This document shows, piece by piece, positions 33,209 to 43,665 of a stretch of 64,000 nucleotides of DNA (positions are counted from its first letter, which is position 1; each line of letters starts with the position of its first letter). This stretch comes from Aotearoamyces nothofagi (Eukaryota > Ascomycota > Leotiomycetes > Leotiales > Tympanidaceae). The DNA is taken from contig JADDTR010000028.1 in assembly GCA_015345905.1 (NCBI GenBank), positions 186,001 to 250,000 on the forward strand. Reading direction: 5' to 3'. The translations under genes were made by a program, and so were the position numbers. The notes under the pieces were generated by a model. It did no database searches. It was not told where the DNA came from and saw nothing but the letters and a program-made list of their open reading frames with translations.

Positions 33209-35046
33209 ATGTCGTCTTTCAATCCGTCGCGGGGGCCCAACGTCTCCGAGTTCATTGCGAACCTGAACACCATCCCTTCGGCGCAAGAGATGGCTAGCCA
33301 GGACAACTTCAATTTGGACGACGATCTGGCCATGTTCACCAACACACAGTTCTTCGACTTTGATCTCGGCCAGGATGCTGACTTGCAGCCGACGGACTTT
33401 CGATACGACAGCCAGAACCACGGCCAGGCCCCAATACACAACACTGCTGCTCCGGTTGAGCCAATATCTGCGAACAAGAACTTGGACTTCATTCAGGGTA
33501 TGTCTCTGCGCATTTTCCTCACGTCACATATCGTCTTCTACCGTCGATGTCCGAGCTGGATCGTTTTGTGCTGTCATTTAAACTCTCGTTTATGCTTTTC
33601 GTTTATATGCTTTCGTTTATCCTCCATGCCTGTCTTCTGTCGTTTATTGCTATCTATCGTCTATCGCTATTGCGACATTTCGATAGGTCGTATCAAAAAC
33701 GCCGAGGCCCTTCTCTAGTGAGTGGGCTGTGAGGTTGTGATGTTCATTGGGCTCCTCTCTGTGCGAGAGCGGGCTCCGTGTGCTAGCTCGCATATGGGCA
33801 TACGGGCATACGGGCATACTGGCAGCTGCAAATTGCCACGATGTACAGTACGATGTACAGTACGTTGTGTGCCCTGAAGCTCCAGCACCATTTCCCCCCT
33901 CGGGGCATTGGACCGTTGGATGCGAATCCCCTCCAGTGTCACTGGCTTGTCCCAGGGCCGGCGCAGGGTTGTGGCTGGCCTCTCGCAGTTAGGCTGTGTC
34001 TGAGTTAGCCTTGCCTCGGCCATCACGTCTTGCCCGGCTGTCTCGCTGGCTGCTGCCGCCGGCCAGTCGACAGCCTGCCCCAGCCTGTCCCAGCCTGTCG
34101 TGTCGCTGAGTCTCCTCGCCTGGACTCCCCGAGCCCCCCGCTGTGCGCCCGTCAAGTGATCTCGTGGGAGCAGGGGCGATGGTGCAATCGCGATGCAAAG
34201 CGATGCAAAGCGATTGCATGAACAAATCAATTGATTTGGCCAGTGCGCACTGCGTCGATGCGCAGACAGGGCGTATAGCTCGCTGCTGTGGTGTTATCTA
34301 CCCGTGCAGCTCCTTACCCTCTTCCCCCGCCCTATCTCCCCAATGCGGGAATCCTCTTCGGCGCCAACGATCACGACGTAGCACCTCATCGCACGTGACT
34401 TACTGATCACCTAATCTACATTCCCATTTCCATGTCCATGCTTCAATCAGTTTCTACTCCTCTATCTCGCTGCTACACGCCATCACTCGCATAGGACGCA
34501 ATAACTGACAATGTCATGGCTCGTGTAGGAGACTTTGCCTTTCCCGATTTTGCCTCTTTCCCGTCCTCGAACGCCTTCCAGGCAGACGGGCACCCAGCTG
34601 TACAGCCCAGCCACCCCGTCTACCCACCATCTTCCACAGCCAGCTCTCCTAACTCGGGGCTGATCTCCCCCCAGAATGGCGAAAAGCGCAAGGCCGATGC
34701 CATGAGCGGAAGCCAGTACAATGGCGGCTTCGAGGATGACTCCCGCGTCGCTGCCGAAGAAGACAAGCGACGCCGTAACACGGCTGCTAGCGCCCGATTC
34801 AGAGTTAAGAAGAAGCAACGCGAACAAGCGCTCGAGAAGTCGGCAAAGGAGATGAGCGACAAGGTCGCTGCTTTGGAAGGACGTATCAATCAGCTCGAGA
34901 CGGAGAACAAGTGGCTGAAGAACCTGGTCATGGAGAAGAACGAGAACAAGGACGACATTGCGACGTTGTGGAAAAAGTATAGTCAGGAAACTTCGGAGCG
35001 AAAAGGAGACACGCGTAGAGACGGAGTTGGAACCGCGAAGGCGTAG
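33209..35046 (+). CDS. metR: bZIP transcription factor of the MetR/Cys-3 sulfur regulon
   Basis: It activates sulfate uptake and assimilation and methionine/cysteine genes when sulfur is scarce. Exons 33209-33497 and 34529-35046 give 268 aa. The N-terminus MSSFNPSRGPNVSEFIANLN, followed by acidic activation sequence (DDDLAMFTNTQFFDFDLG), and the bZIP at about 170-235 (RRRNTAASARFRVKKKQRE basic region, then a leucine-zipper heptad register) are those of MetR/Cys-3. The intron, 1,031 nt, is exceptional for this window. It ends at GTGTAG, and just before it, in frame, lies ATGGCTCGT (34516). A transcript starting inside the intron would give a 176-aa bZIP-only protein. CACGTGAC at 34392 could support autoregulation. 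Confidence 0.92.
33791..33820. repeat. 9-bp GGGCATACG repeat in metR intron
   Basis: Three copies of GGGCATAC(G/T). Just downstream are two copies of GATGTACAGTAC (33841-33863). Confidence 0.88.
34392..34399 (+). promoter_or_regulatory. CACGTGAC in metR intron
   Basis: A Cbf1/Met-type core located 124 bp upstream of the intronic in-frame ATG at 34516, with TC-rich promoter-like sequence between. It may drive a short isoform. Function inferred. Confidence 0.35.
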
Positions 35047-36212
35047 GCGGGGCTGCATGTTGTGTCTTATGTCTGTTATGTTCTTTGCACATCATTATAA
35101 ATCTTTTTGCTTGTTGTTGCGCTTGATTAACTACGCGCTGTTTGTTGCCTTGGCGGCTGCCGATGAGGCTGGACTCCAGGAGAGTGTCGGAAGAGTATTT
35201 AGGGCGGGCGATCTAAAGCGACGAATGATATCCATAATATAAAAACTTTACAATACCTTTTGGAAGCTATGCTTCTCAAGTGATTTAGATGTTCCAAGAT
35301 TCCCGAAGTTCACTCGTCCGTTCAGTTCAGTTCAAGATGAAAATAGCTGGTACACCCCAGAAATGCTTCTCCGAACTTAGTGCCGATATTCCTCTTAGCC
35401 AGCCGACTCACTACGACAGAAAGCTCTTTCGAAAGCAAGTTATCTCTAGCCATCGAAGACATCTCTCTAACCTTATCTTTATTACAGTGCAATGTCTGGA
35501 TTATATACAACGTCCAACCTTACCCGTCGGTGAACCATGAGCGAAGCAAAGGATGGCGACCGTCAAACCGACAGTTGCTCTCTTAATAGGTATACGTCTT
35601 TTTTTATATTTCACAGATATCTGATACGAGCGTCTGTAAAGAGAAATGACTCGATTCGAAGCCAGCCACGGCATGTAAGCAGGTAAGATATATATGGCAG
35701 GGGTGGGCACACTGCTCGTAACCCCGTCCAATCATCTGAGGTGAAATGCTCCAACACATCATCGCGCCAAGCCGGTGATGAGATGCTTCTTTGTCTCAAT
35801 AGACAGACTCCTTCGGTTTTGCATCTGACTAAGCACTCTGTATTACCGTACTGTACTTCTGGCTACGGTTTGGTTTGGCAACGATATCGGCAGGCCGGTT
35901 GTTGTTGAGCTGTGCAGTGTCGAGACAAGGCGGATGCAGCCATCATTAGAGTGATTCCAGGAGGCCTTTTCAAAAGATTTGTTTATGTTTCACGCCCTCC
36001 TATTTCCTGTCTGTCATGCCTGTCCACGGCTTACTGGGAGGCTGTCTGGAGCCGTGATAGTCGCCCGACAAGCCTTGGGGGCCAGAGGCCAGGCCCTGGT
36101 ACGACGCAACAGTTAGGCGCCGCAAGGCTGTGATAGCCCACCGCAATAAAGAGACAGCCAGCGGCCACCTCGCAGCCCTCTCCGCCATGTCCTCTCTATA
36201 AATCTCTAGAAA
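35047..36212. other. Intergenic between metR and membrane protein gene
   Basis: 1.17 kb with the metR 3' flank and the promoter of the next gene. One GTACTGTAC palindrome at 35848. The small ORFs on both strands have no supporting features. Confidence 0.55.
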
Positions 36213-37506
36213 ATGCCTCGTCACGCCGATGCCCGCTCTCGGCGTCTGTTTCTCCTGCTCTCTACAGTCGGCGGTGCGGCAGCCAGGATACCCCGTACGA
36301 TAGGGAGCGCGAGCGACAACAGGACCCAGGCCGTTGTCGATGCGTGCTTCAACTCGCCTCCTAACGGCACTTATTCAGATGTCGGGTGGGGATATGGACG
36401 GTGTCCGAACTTGATAGAATGTGTATTCGCCAATTTGCCTGGTGATATCATGGCTGGGATGCAAAGTGGTGGGAATATGGCGAGTTTGGTTCCGACTATT
36501 TTGGCTATTGTTGGTATGATGGAGGTGATATTATATATATATATATACCCTTGTTGTCTCTTTTCTATCTTTCTATTTGATATAGGAAGGAAAATGCTTA
36601 TATTCCCTAGGAGCTCCACCTCTCGGTCTCGTACAACTTGCTTTCACAACTCCGCATCGAGCAATTGCAACATCCATGTTTGGCATCGGTCTCCCATCTG
36701 GTCTCTTCCGCCAACTTCACGAGCAGACTCTCCCACATCTGTCTGACAAGCGTCCGAGTCTACCACTGACTCGCGAGTGGATTGTACCAGTCTTAGGCTC
36801 GAGGAACAATGGGAAATTAATGGCCAAGACTGTCTTGATTGATATACTTACTATCGCACTGGGTGCTGTGATGTTCTGGCGGAACTTGAGAGTGGGGTTT
36901 GAGACAATGGTTACTTGGAGATGTGAATACTCTTGGCTTCTTCTTTGCTGGTGAGTTATTATATTTCTCCACACGTTGTAAACCTAGATGCTCGCTCAAA
37001 AAGGCCCTTTCTGACAAAAGCAACACAGGCCCATAGCAGGCGTAGCATGGCTCGCGATATCCATGGCCCTCCTCCAACTCCTCGCCCAGAAGATCGAAAT
37101 CAGCTTCAGCGAAGACCAGCCCGGAGCCCGACCGCGCTCCCGCCTCGACCTCCTCACCCTCGCATATCGCACGCCCCGCAAGCGCAGGTCCGCCTCCAAC
37201 ACACCGCAGCTGCCAGTCACCGAGCGGAAAACCACACACGTAGACGTCCTCACGGCCGCGTCGAACCTCCACCGCCCCCCCTCGCCACTGGGCAAAGAGC
37301 CGTACTTTGTCGTTATCATCACGATGCGCCATGAGCAGCTCTGGGGCTGGTACGAGACTGCCATTGAGGCGTTCGCGGTCGGGCTGTATCTCTATGCTAC
37401 CTTTGTCCTGACTAGTAGCTTGTTCCTTGCGGGCCAGGATGCGATTATCTATGCTGCGGTTATGATCTTGAGCTTGAGCGCTATTAGGATCCTGGCAGCG
37501 CTTTAG
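36213..37506 (+). CDS. Polytopic membrane protein of unknown function
   Basis: Not recognised. Exons 36213-36513, 36611-36950, 37029-37506 give 372 aa with canonical joins. After a basic start (MPRHADARSRRLFLLLS) comes a Cys-containing lumenal-type segment with an NGT glycosylation site (ACFNSPPNGTYSDVGWGYGRCPNLIECVF). Hydrophobic segments are LVPTILAIVGAPPLGLVQLAF, TVLIDILTIALGAVMFW, WLLLCWPIAGVAWLAISMALL, AIEAFAVGLYLYATFVL and AIIYAAVMILSLSAIRIL. The basic cytosolic stretch RTPRKRRSASNT precedes a conserved-looking EPYFVVIITMRHEQ. Four or five helices in all. The first intron (97 nt) carries a TA microsatellite. Regular codon use and three clean joins argue that it is real. Confidence 0.8.
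36532..36547. repeat. TA dinucleotide repeat in intron
   Basis: Eight TA units in intron 1 of the membrane protein gene. Confidence 0.9.
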
Positions 37507-38087
37507 ATGATCTGGATGAGATTGTTACTTAATTAGTAAGTAGGAACAAGATTTGGGTTATTTGAGAATTGGAGTTATATTGCGGCAGCGATAGGGGTTG
37601 ATGCAATAGTCGGATATACGAATTATAACTTATATGTGCTAATTATAGGGGTTTCTTGTTGGTGATATTGAGTCTGTTGAATACGCTCTTTGGTTCATCT
37701 ACACCAACAACGACAACGCCTTCCCTTCCCACTGTATACCCAGGTCTACCCACCCCTCTCGCCGTCTCCTAGCCTCTCGTCGTCATCCAACCACCCACCG
37801 CCACTCAGTTCCTCGCTGTCGTCAGCAATCTCGCCGGCCGGTATCACCACGTCCCATCCCCACCACCTCCTTCATGCTCTCCGCACCGCCCACCCCCCGC
37901 CAGCACTCCCTCAAGCCGACAGATTTTTATTATTATAGTTTAGGAATCAGCCAGCTCACCGAGCCAGGGAGTGGGTTTTATACGCGCTGGGGGCGGTCAC
38001 GGCCCCATCGAGTTTGAAGTGGGATTCAGAAACTGTATAGTGCTTTCAAACAGCATGGATTGAGTGGTAGAGCTCTGAAATTTCCGT
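37507..38087. other. Convergent intergenic region
   Basis: 581 bp between the membrane protein and MFS carrier 3' ends. 37740-37910 is C/T-rich and gives a Ser/Pro low-complexity ORF, which I reject. Confidence 0.55.
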
Positions 38088-40104
38088 CTATTTCTCATGC
38101 AAAGCTGATCCACTAGCATCCTCAACGCCATGCACCCCTTGATCTCGCTGCACATTCCGTCTATCAATTTCAATACCCGATCCTCTCCTGGCAACATCCT
38201 CATATTCAATTGCTTTCCTCCTCCACGTTCCGAGACTTGACGCCAGGCTGGCAGCCGCGAAGGCGATGCACATCCGCATCTGGAGACTGCTCGCCTCTCC
38301 GTATTCCGCGCGGACTTCTTCGGCGAGTGCTGCTGGGAGCGATGCGATGGTTTCTGTTGATGCAAGCAGAGCCGAGAGTTGGGAGGGGGAGAGAACAGAT
38401 GCGAGGTGGCTTCGGATGGTGGAGAGCTGGACGGCTTGAGCGATGGCGAGACCGATTAAACCGCCAAGGACGCGGACTTGGGTTGTCGCGCCTATTATGA
38501 CCGCTGGCTGGTGTTATTCTATATATAGGAATATGCAAGGAGAGAAAAGGAGAAATATCTTACCGTTATCTTCAGCATTAACCTCGACCCTAGAGATGAT
38601 AATCAGGCTTGTCAAGCCCATGCCAAATCCAAATCCAAGAATAATCTGGAAGCCATATTGGCGGGCCGGGAGCGTTTCACTAACTGGAAATGATGACATC
38701 AATCCGGTGCCGACTATTTGGAGAACAGTGGATAGCATAAGGAGATAGCAGGATATATTCTTCTTCCCGCAAATGACGCCAGTTGTGCCGGCACCGAAGG
38801 CAGAGAAGAGGAGGAGTGGCAGCATGCGGATTCCAGCATTGATTGGGGAAAGAGAGTTGACGATTTGGAAACGTTGTGGGAGGTTGATGATAGTTATCAT
38901 GAAGGGGAAGCCCATGAAGAAAGCCGTTCTGTTATACATCAATGAAAGCTAAAAAGGAACTGCTAGAAAATTACACTTACACCAATGATGCTGCGATGAC
39001 ACGGTGACGAACAAGCCGTGCTGGAAATATTGGAAGTATTTTAGAAGCGCGTCTCGTCAAGAATGTTTCCCAGACGGTGAAACCGACCCAGCTAAGGCCG
39101 GCGAGTAGAAAACTGACAATAATACTTGCGCTGGGCCATGGATATTGAATACCACCTTGTTCGAGAGCAAATACCAGCATCACGGAACCAACAAGGGAGA
39201 GAACGACGCCGGGCCAGTCGACTTGGGCGTACAATTCTTTCGAGTGTGTTCCTTGTCCAATATTTCGAGGGAATACCCATATAACGAGGGCTATTATAAT
39301 TCCTCCAGATGGAACACTGTAATGTTTGTTAGATATTACACGACATCTGGTAAAGAGCCTTACTTCAGCCAGAAAACCCATCGCCAAGTTGCATTGCTTG
39401 TAATTACGCCACCGAGAATGGGACCAAGAACACTAGACGCAGCAAAGACTGCACTGACGGCACCAGAAACGATACCGAGTTGTTTGAGGGGAGTAATTTC
39501 TGTCATGGACGCCATGGCTAATGCGTATATTCCCGAACCACCAATGCCTTGAAATACTCGGAAGATAATACTATTCAGGCAGGTTAGCAATAGAATTTAT
39601 GTTAATTCAGGAGGGATTGCCCACAGCTGTTCTATAGTCTCTGCAAATCCACATGCTAGAGATCCTATGGTAAAGAAGGATAGGGCCAGCAGGAGACTTT
39701 GTTTTCGGCCAAATATATCGCTAAGACGAGCAAAGACGATGAGAAACCCTGGAACTAGTGAGCGATGACTTGATGGAGCATGCCGATCAGATGTAATTCA
39801 CCAGTATATGTCAACAGGTAAGCCACAACAATCCAACTCGACTTTTCAAAGCGACCAAGGTCTGATGATATCGTTACCAATGCTGTTGCTATGATGCTTG
39901 TCTCCAGCGCCGACAGAAGCATGCCGAGTGCCAGCCTAAAATACATGAACTCATGATTTGAACGTGGAATTAGTAGACTCACGATAGAACAGCCAGCCAA
40001 AGACGCCATCCGTGTAAAACTGGCAATCCCGAAGTCCTGAGAGCGTTGATTTCATCCGATGTCAGTGGAGTCTCTGATTCTAGAGCGGTTGATTGAGCTG
40101 CCAT
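38088..40104 (-). CDS. MFS drug/toxin efflux carrier (DHA2, 14-helix type)
   Basis: A proton-antiport multidrug or toxin exporter of the plasma membrane. Seven exons: 40104-39983, 39935-39802, 39748-39625, 39570-39364, 39316-38981, 38928-38564, 38503-38088, giving 567 aa. Family marks are LETSIIATALVTISSDLG (motif D1), ARLSDIFGRKQSLL (motif A), IIFRVFQGIGGSGIYALAM (motif B) and VLGPILGGVITSNATWRWVFWL (motif C). The later half has the loop ending PSQLSALLASTETIASLP typical of fungal TOXA-like carriers. C-terminal tail about 45 residues. It is not flanked by biosynthetic genes, so the substrate is unknown. The genes beside it on the right are sparse and partly decayed. Confidence 0.92.
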
Positions 40105-40978
40105 CTTGTGATGAGGTTTTCTCAGCTTTGGGACTCTTCAAGAGAGGCATCTAGGCACTTCGATTTCAAGGGGCTTCCCCTTGATATATACATTGAAACG
40201 GCCCATAGAAATTGATTCTTCCTTCGTATGAAGGTTTGTCCGGAATGAGTTGGGTTGTGACAGGGATGTTCTGGATCTTTGCGAGCAGACCAATCATATG
40301 CGTTATTCATGATGACTAATAAGCACTGCTCAACCACAGCCTTGTGATACAATGCCGTGGTTTCTGCCTGCAAAATTGCTTCAATAGAGAGAAAATATAG
40401 CCTTCTACTCTATGCAGCCGGTCAACTTCTTTATTTGTCGGGCTCTAGAGCGTAGACCCTTCAATAGCGAGATGTTGTGGGGAAATGTTGCGAAGCCTCG
40501 CCTGACCATAGCCCTGTTTGTGCTCTCATACAGCCCTCATGTACCTGGAATCAGCCAGATGATAGATTCCCTTGCGCCTCAATCTAATGTTGTCAGGCTG
40601 ATTTCAATGGTCAGGTCTGCGTAACGTGTTAGCCTTCACAGCCACAGGAAACCTCTCGCGTTGCAGCTTTCTCTTTCATATCACTTTATCATCGCTACCC
40701 AACATGCAAGTTCCTGTTATCTCAGGGTACTCAAAGGCACACTATTGACTATAAATTGTAGTAGGTAATTGTTATAGTAGATAAAAAGTATTTGGACGTT
40801 GATAAAAAAGGACACTCTTATATATACTTTTTCTCAGGTTGGGCTATTGGAAGCAGTCAAAAGAAGAACTAGAAAATGTTCAATTACTGATATCAGATGT
40901 TGATATCAACAAAGATCTTATACATCTTTATTCCGGCTACGAAAGCGGCATCCTGTACCTTCAATAATATACAAATGA
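40105..40978. other. Intergenic, MFS promoter side
   Basis: No supported gene. The two small ORFs (40122-40373 and 40412-40624) lack features. AT content rises towards 41 kb. Confidence 0.55.
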
Positions 40979-41775
40979 CCATATGATAACTGGGATCTCG
41001 TTGATCGTGGATCGATTGTATACAACATTGCAATTGATCTGTATAGATCTCTCGATATTTTTAGGAGAGTATTGCCCTGCAACAAGGTTGATGCTGAATT
41101 ATATAGGACTCTGCATGACGGTGAATTGGATTTTATACATCCTATAGCTTTTTCTATTGCTTGTAGATATATAGCAATAGATTTGGAACAAGAATATTAC
41201 GAGCCTTATAACGAAAGCAATCTACTAGATATATAGCAAACATTCTAGGTTTTTATCAATGCTGAAATGAATAGGGTGGCATGAAATTTTCCGAGATTTT
41301 ATAAGGAAAGGGTTCGATGTTCACTATATAACTCCAGTACAGTTTGAGAATTGTACCCCTCTTTAATCCTTCCTGAATGAAGCAATGTCTTCACATCCAA
41401 TCCTTATTACCCAACATCCTAATACTCTGCCTTATAGAATAACTCTAGCCCTGCAATTGTTTCTTGGCGATCTTAAGGATTCTGGAATCAATCTGGTAGA
41501 ATCTAGCAAGAAAGAAAAGCGCTATATAACCAGAACGACGTAGCTAGGGACTTCTATTGTAGGTTGATACCGAAGAGTCCAAAGCCAGAAAATTGCCTAT
41601 TTAAGAGGGAATGATAAAAATCATATCGTCGGTGCGAATTACTGGATCCATCTACAGCCCATCGCCCGAAGATTGGCATGTCTGGATACCAGATCCCACG
41701 GATGAACTTACAGGTGAATTTTGGCACATGATCGAGAGTACATGGGAGAGAATGATAGGGGCATGGGTTGATTAA
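40979..41775 (+). pseudogene. Decayed host protein gene, family not recognised
   Basis: Two pieces of protein-like reading frame survive in AT-rich DNA. The first, 40979-41236, is 85 codons (YDNWDLVDRG..., RVLPCNKVDAELYRTLHDGELDF...). The second, 41611-41775, is 54 codons ending in WHVWIPDPTDELTGEFWHMIE then MIGAWVD and a natural-looking stop. The intervening DNA is interrupted in all frames. The aromatic-rich end resembles C-termini I associate with uncharacterised fungal hypothetical proteins. AT enrichment may reflect RIP-like C-to-T decay or plain drift. No transposon or viral domain is visible. Confidence 0.4.
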
Positions 41776-41811
41776 ATGCGGTTACGACTGAAGGCGTCTT
41801 AACTTCGCTTT

Positions 41812-41826
41812 GGGGGGGTGGGGGGG
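41812..41826. repeat. G homopolymer (G7-T-G7)
   Basis: Two runs of G split by one T, just 3' of the decayed gene. Confidence 0.9.
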
Positions 41827-42200
41827 TGATTGGTTGGCTCTATCACAGCAATAACCACAGATCAAAGAATATTTGAAGATGGGAAAGAAACCGGGACTAT
41901 CATTGCAAAGTATCTAGGTAGCAAAACTATTTCTGAATACTTTACAAATTTGAAGCCTCATGCTTGAAATTCATGAAGACTAAACGAAACCAACAAAACG
42001 GAGGACTTAACAGAGAAATTATTTTAGGCAAGCAAGTTCAGACGTAACGGGGTCTCCAGATATAAGCAGGCATATCTAAACCCCAACACCTCGTAAACAT
42101 AACTATAAAGCATCCCTACTATACCGCCCTATACGCATCCCTATCGACCCCCATTCTCACAACCGAGCGCGGAACTATATATGCCCAGTTAGTCGAAACG

Positions 42201-42440
42201 ATCATCACCGAGCGGGGTGTGGTGGCCGAATGGGCAGGTTGCAACAACTTGTCGACTTCGGCAACCGCCTCCGCTGGGACTTCGCCTCTTTCGGATAGAA
42301 AACCAACTGCTCCTACCGCACCCTATGGGGTGCGGGGGAGAGGGCAGCAGAGTTTCGGACTTAGAACGATATACCGGGGGAACCCCGGGATATCGATTCG
42401 AGAATAGTTCTTTTGCCATTTTGGGCCTTGGTACTTTTTG
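42201..42440 (+). other. GC-rich, hairpin-rich island; candidate Pol III RNA or tRNA-derived element
   Basis: About 220 bp of GC-rich DNA sits abruptly in AT-rich flanks. In order: an A-box-like word TGGCCGAATGGG (42223-42234, as in tRNA-Ser/Leu), a GGTTGC/GCAACC stem (42237-42266), an 8-bp perfect stem with a TATG loop (42316-42335), an 11-bp stem GATAT-CCGGGG/CCCCGG-ATATC (42368-42394), a weak B-box-like GATTCGAGAAT (42395-42405), then T runs (42434 onward). I cannot fold a normal tRNA from it, and the A-to-B distance is too long for one. A SINE-like element, a structured ncRNA or a GC cluster of organellar origin are alternatives. The ORFs inside are incidental. Confidence 0.35.
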
Positions 42441-42672
42441 CTTTTTACTGTTTAATGCTTTATTTCTTTTAATTTTTCCCTCCTTTATTTTTTTGTGTGT
42501 ACTTTCGCAAAGCTTACTGCATTAGTTTGTTTGTGTTGTCGTATGAATTCATGTTTCTCGAGCGAATGAGGTTGATAATACATATCACGTGACCAACCCG
42601 CATGTGATGTGAATCATGTAATTATCATGAGCCGCGAATATGTATTACCGAATTTACAAATGAAGGGCTAAA

Positions 42673-43665
42673 TTATGCCTCATATTTTTCCAACTCCTTC
42701 TCTGTCCATTCCCATAACTCGCCAGCTAGCTCCTCGCTCTTCGAGGCCTTGCTCGCTCCACTTCTCTTCGCAACAGGGCTATAGTATTCCCCAGAAATCA
42801 CTTCCTCTTTTGGAGCCGTCGCAGCCCAAAGCTGATTCAGCGCACCCTGAGCCGCTGTCTTCAATAAAATATCCCCCGTAGCATTTTTCAACGAATTAAT
42901 CCACCAATAACCACCAACCCATGCCGTTGGTAAATTCGTGTTGACGGCGCCAGGATGAATGGCTACGCTTTTGATGCTAGGATACCGTCTCGCCAACTCG
43001 GTAGTGAAAAGGGCATTGGCAAGTTTAGATTGGCCGTAGCGTGCCCATGCCGAGATATTGCTTTGCTCGGTATGGAGATCCTCGAAGATGATGCCACCCG
43101 TTGGCGTCCATCGATGGGCTGCTGAGCTTAGATTTATAATCCTGACATCCGCACCCGGTTCCTTAGCAGTCTTCAGGAGAGTGGGCAGGAGTAGCTTCAC
43201 AAGCAATGCGTGCCCTACGTGGTTGGTGCCGAACTGGATCTCATAGCCATCCTTGGTCAAACCTGGAGGAAGCGCCATGACACCAGCATTGTTGATTAGA
43301 ATATCGAGACGTGGAGACTTGGAGGTGAATTCTTTAGCAGCTTTTTGCACAGAGGAGAGGTCGGAGAGGTCGAATTCTAGGAGGCTGATGGCAACAGTAG
43401 GGTTAATGGCTTTGATTGAGTCGATTGCTGCGGTTGCTCTTTGGGCATTGCGTGCGCCAAGGTAGATGTGTTGCGGGTGGTGCTTTGCGAGCGCAATGCA
43501 GGTAGCTTGGCCGAGACCGCTGTTTCCTGTCAAACCGTTAGCTATTATTGCCATGGAGGATGTGTGATACCTTGAGTACATACCTCCAGTTACAAGGATG
43601 ACCTTTCCAGATAGATCAGGAATATCGGTGTCCACATCAAAAGATTTCCCTCCAAATGGCCACAT
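42673..43665 (-). CDS. Short-chain dehydrogenase/reductase (retinol-dehydrogenase-like)
   Basis: NAD(P)-dependent oxidoreductase. Exons 43665-43584 and 43526-42673 give 311 aa. The 57-nt intron (43583-43527) is in phase and stop-free, but its removal restores the Rossmann motif VILVTGGNSGLGQAT, so splicing is required. Further motifs are ILINNAGVM (NNAG), NLSSAAHRW and the catalytic YGQSKLAN (YxxxK). The NHVGHALLVKLLLPTL segment and the length fit the fungal WW-oxidoreductase/retinol dehydrogenase-like group. The opening MWPFGGKSFD is hydrophobic and short, not a clear signal. Substrate unknown. Confidence 0.93.
   Translation of the reverse strand: MWPFGGKSFDVDTDIPDLSGKVILVTGGMYSRYHTSSMAIIANGLTGNSGLGQATCIALAKHHPQHIYLGARNAQRATAAIDSIKAINPTVAISLLEFDLSDLSSVQKAAKEFTSKSPRLDILINNAGVMALPPGLTKDGYEIQFGTNHVGHALLVKLLLPTLLKTAKEPGADVRIINLSSAAHRWTPTGGIIFEDLHTEQSNISAWARYGQSKLANALFTTELARRYPSIKSVAIHPGAVNTNLPTAWVGGYWWINSLKNATGDILLKTAAQGALNQLWAATAPKEEVISGEYYSPVAKRSGASKASKSEELAGELWEWTEKELEKYEA

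Noticed and set aside
37690-37938. Plus ORF rich in Ser/Pro (LSPSPSLSSSSNHPPP)
   Set aside because: Low-complexity C/T tract between convergent genes with no homologous features.
40700-42150. Retroelement or DNA transposon in the AT-rich interval
   Set aside because: No terminal repeats, target duplications or transposase/polymerase motifs could be seen; the surviving reading frame looks like a host gene.
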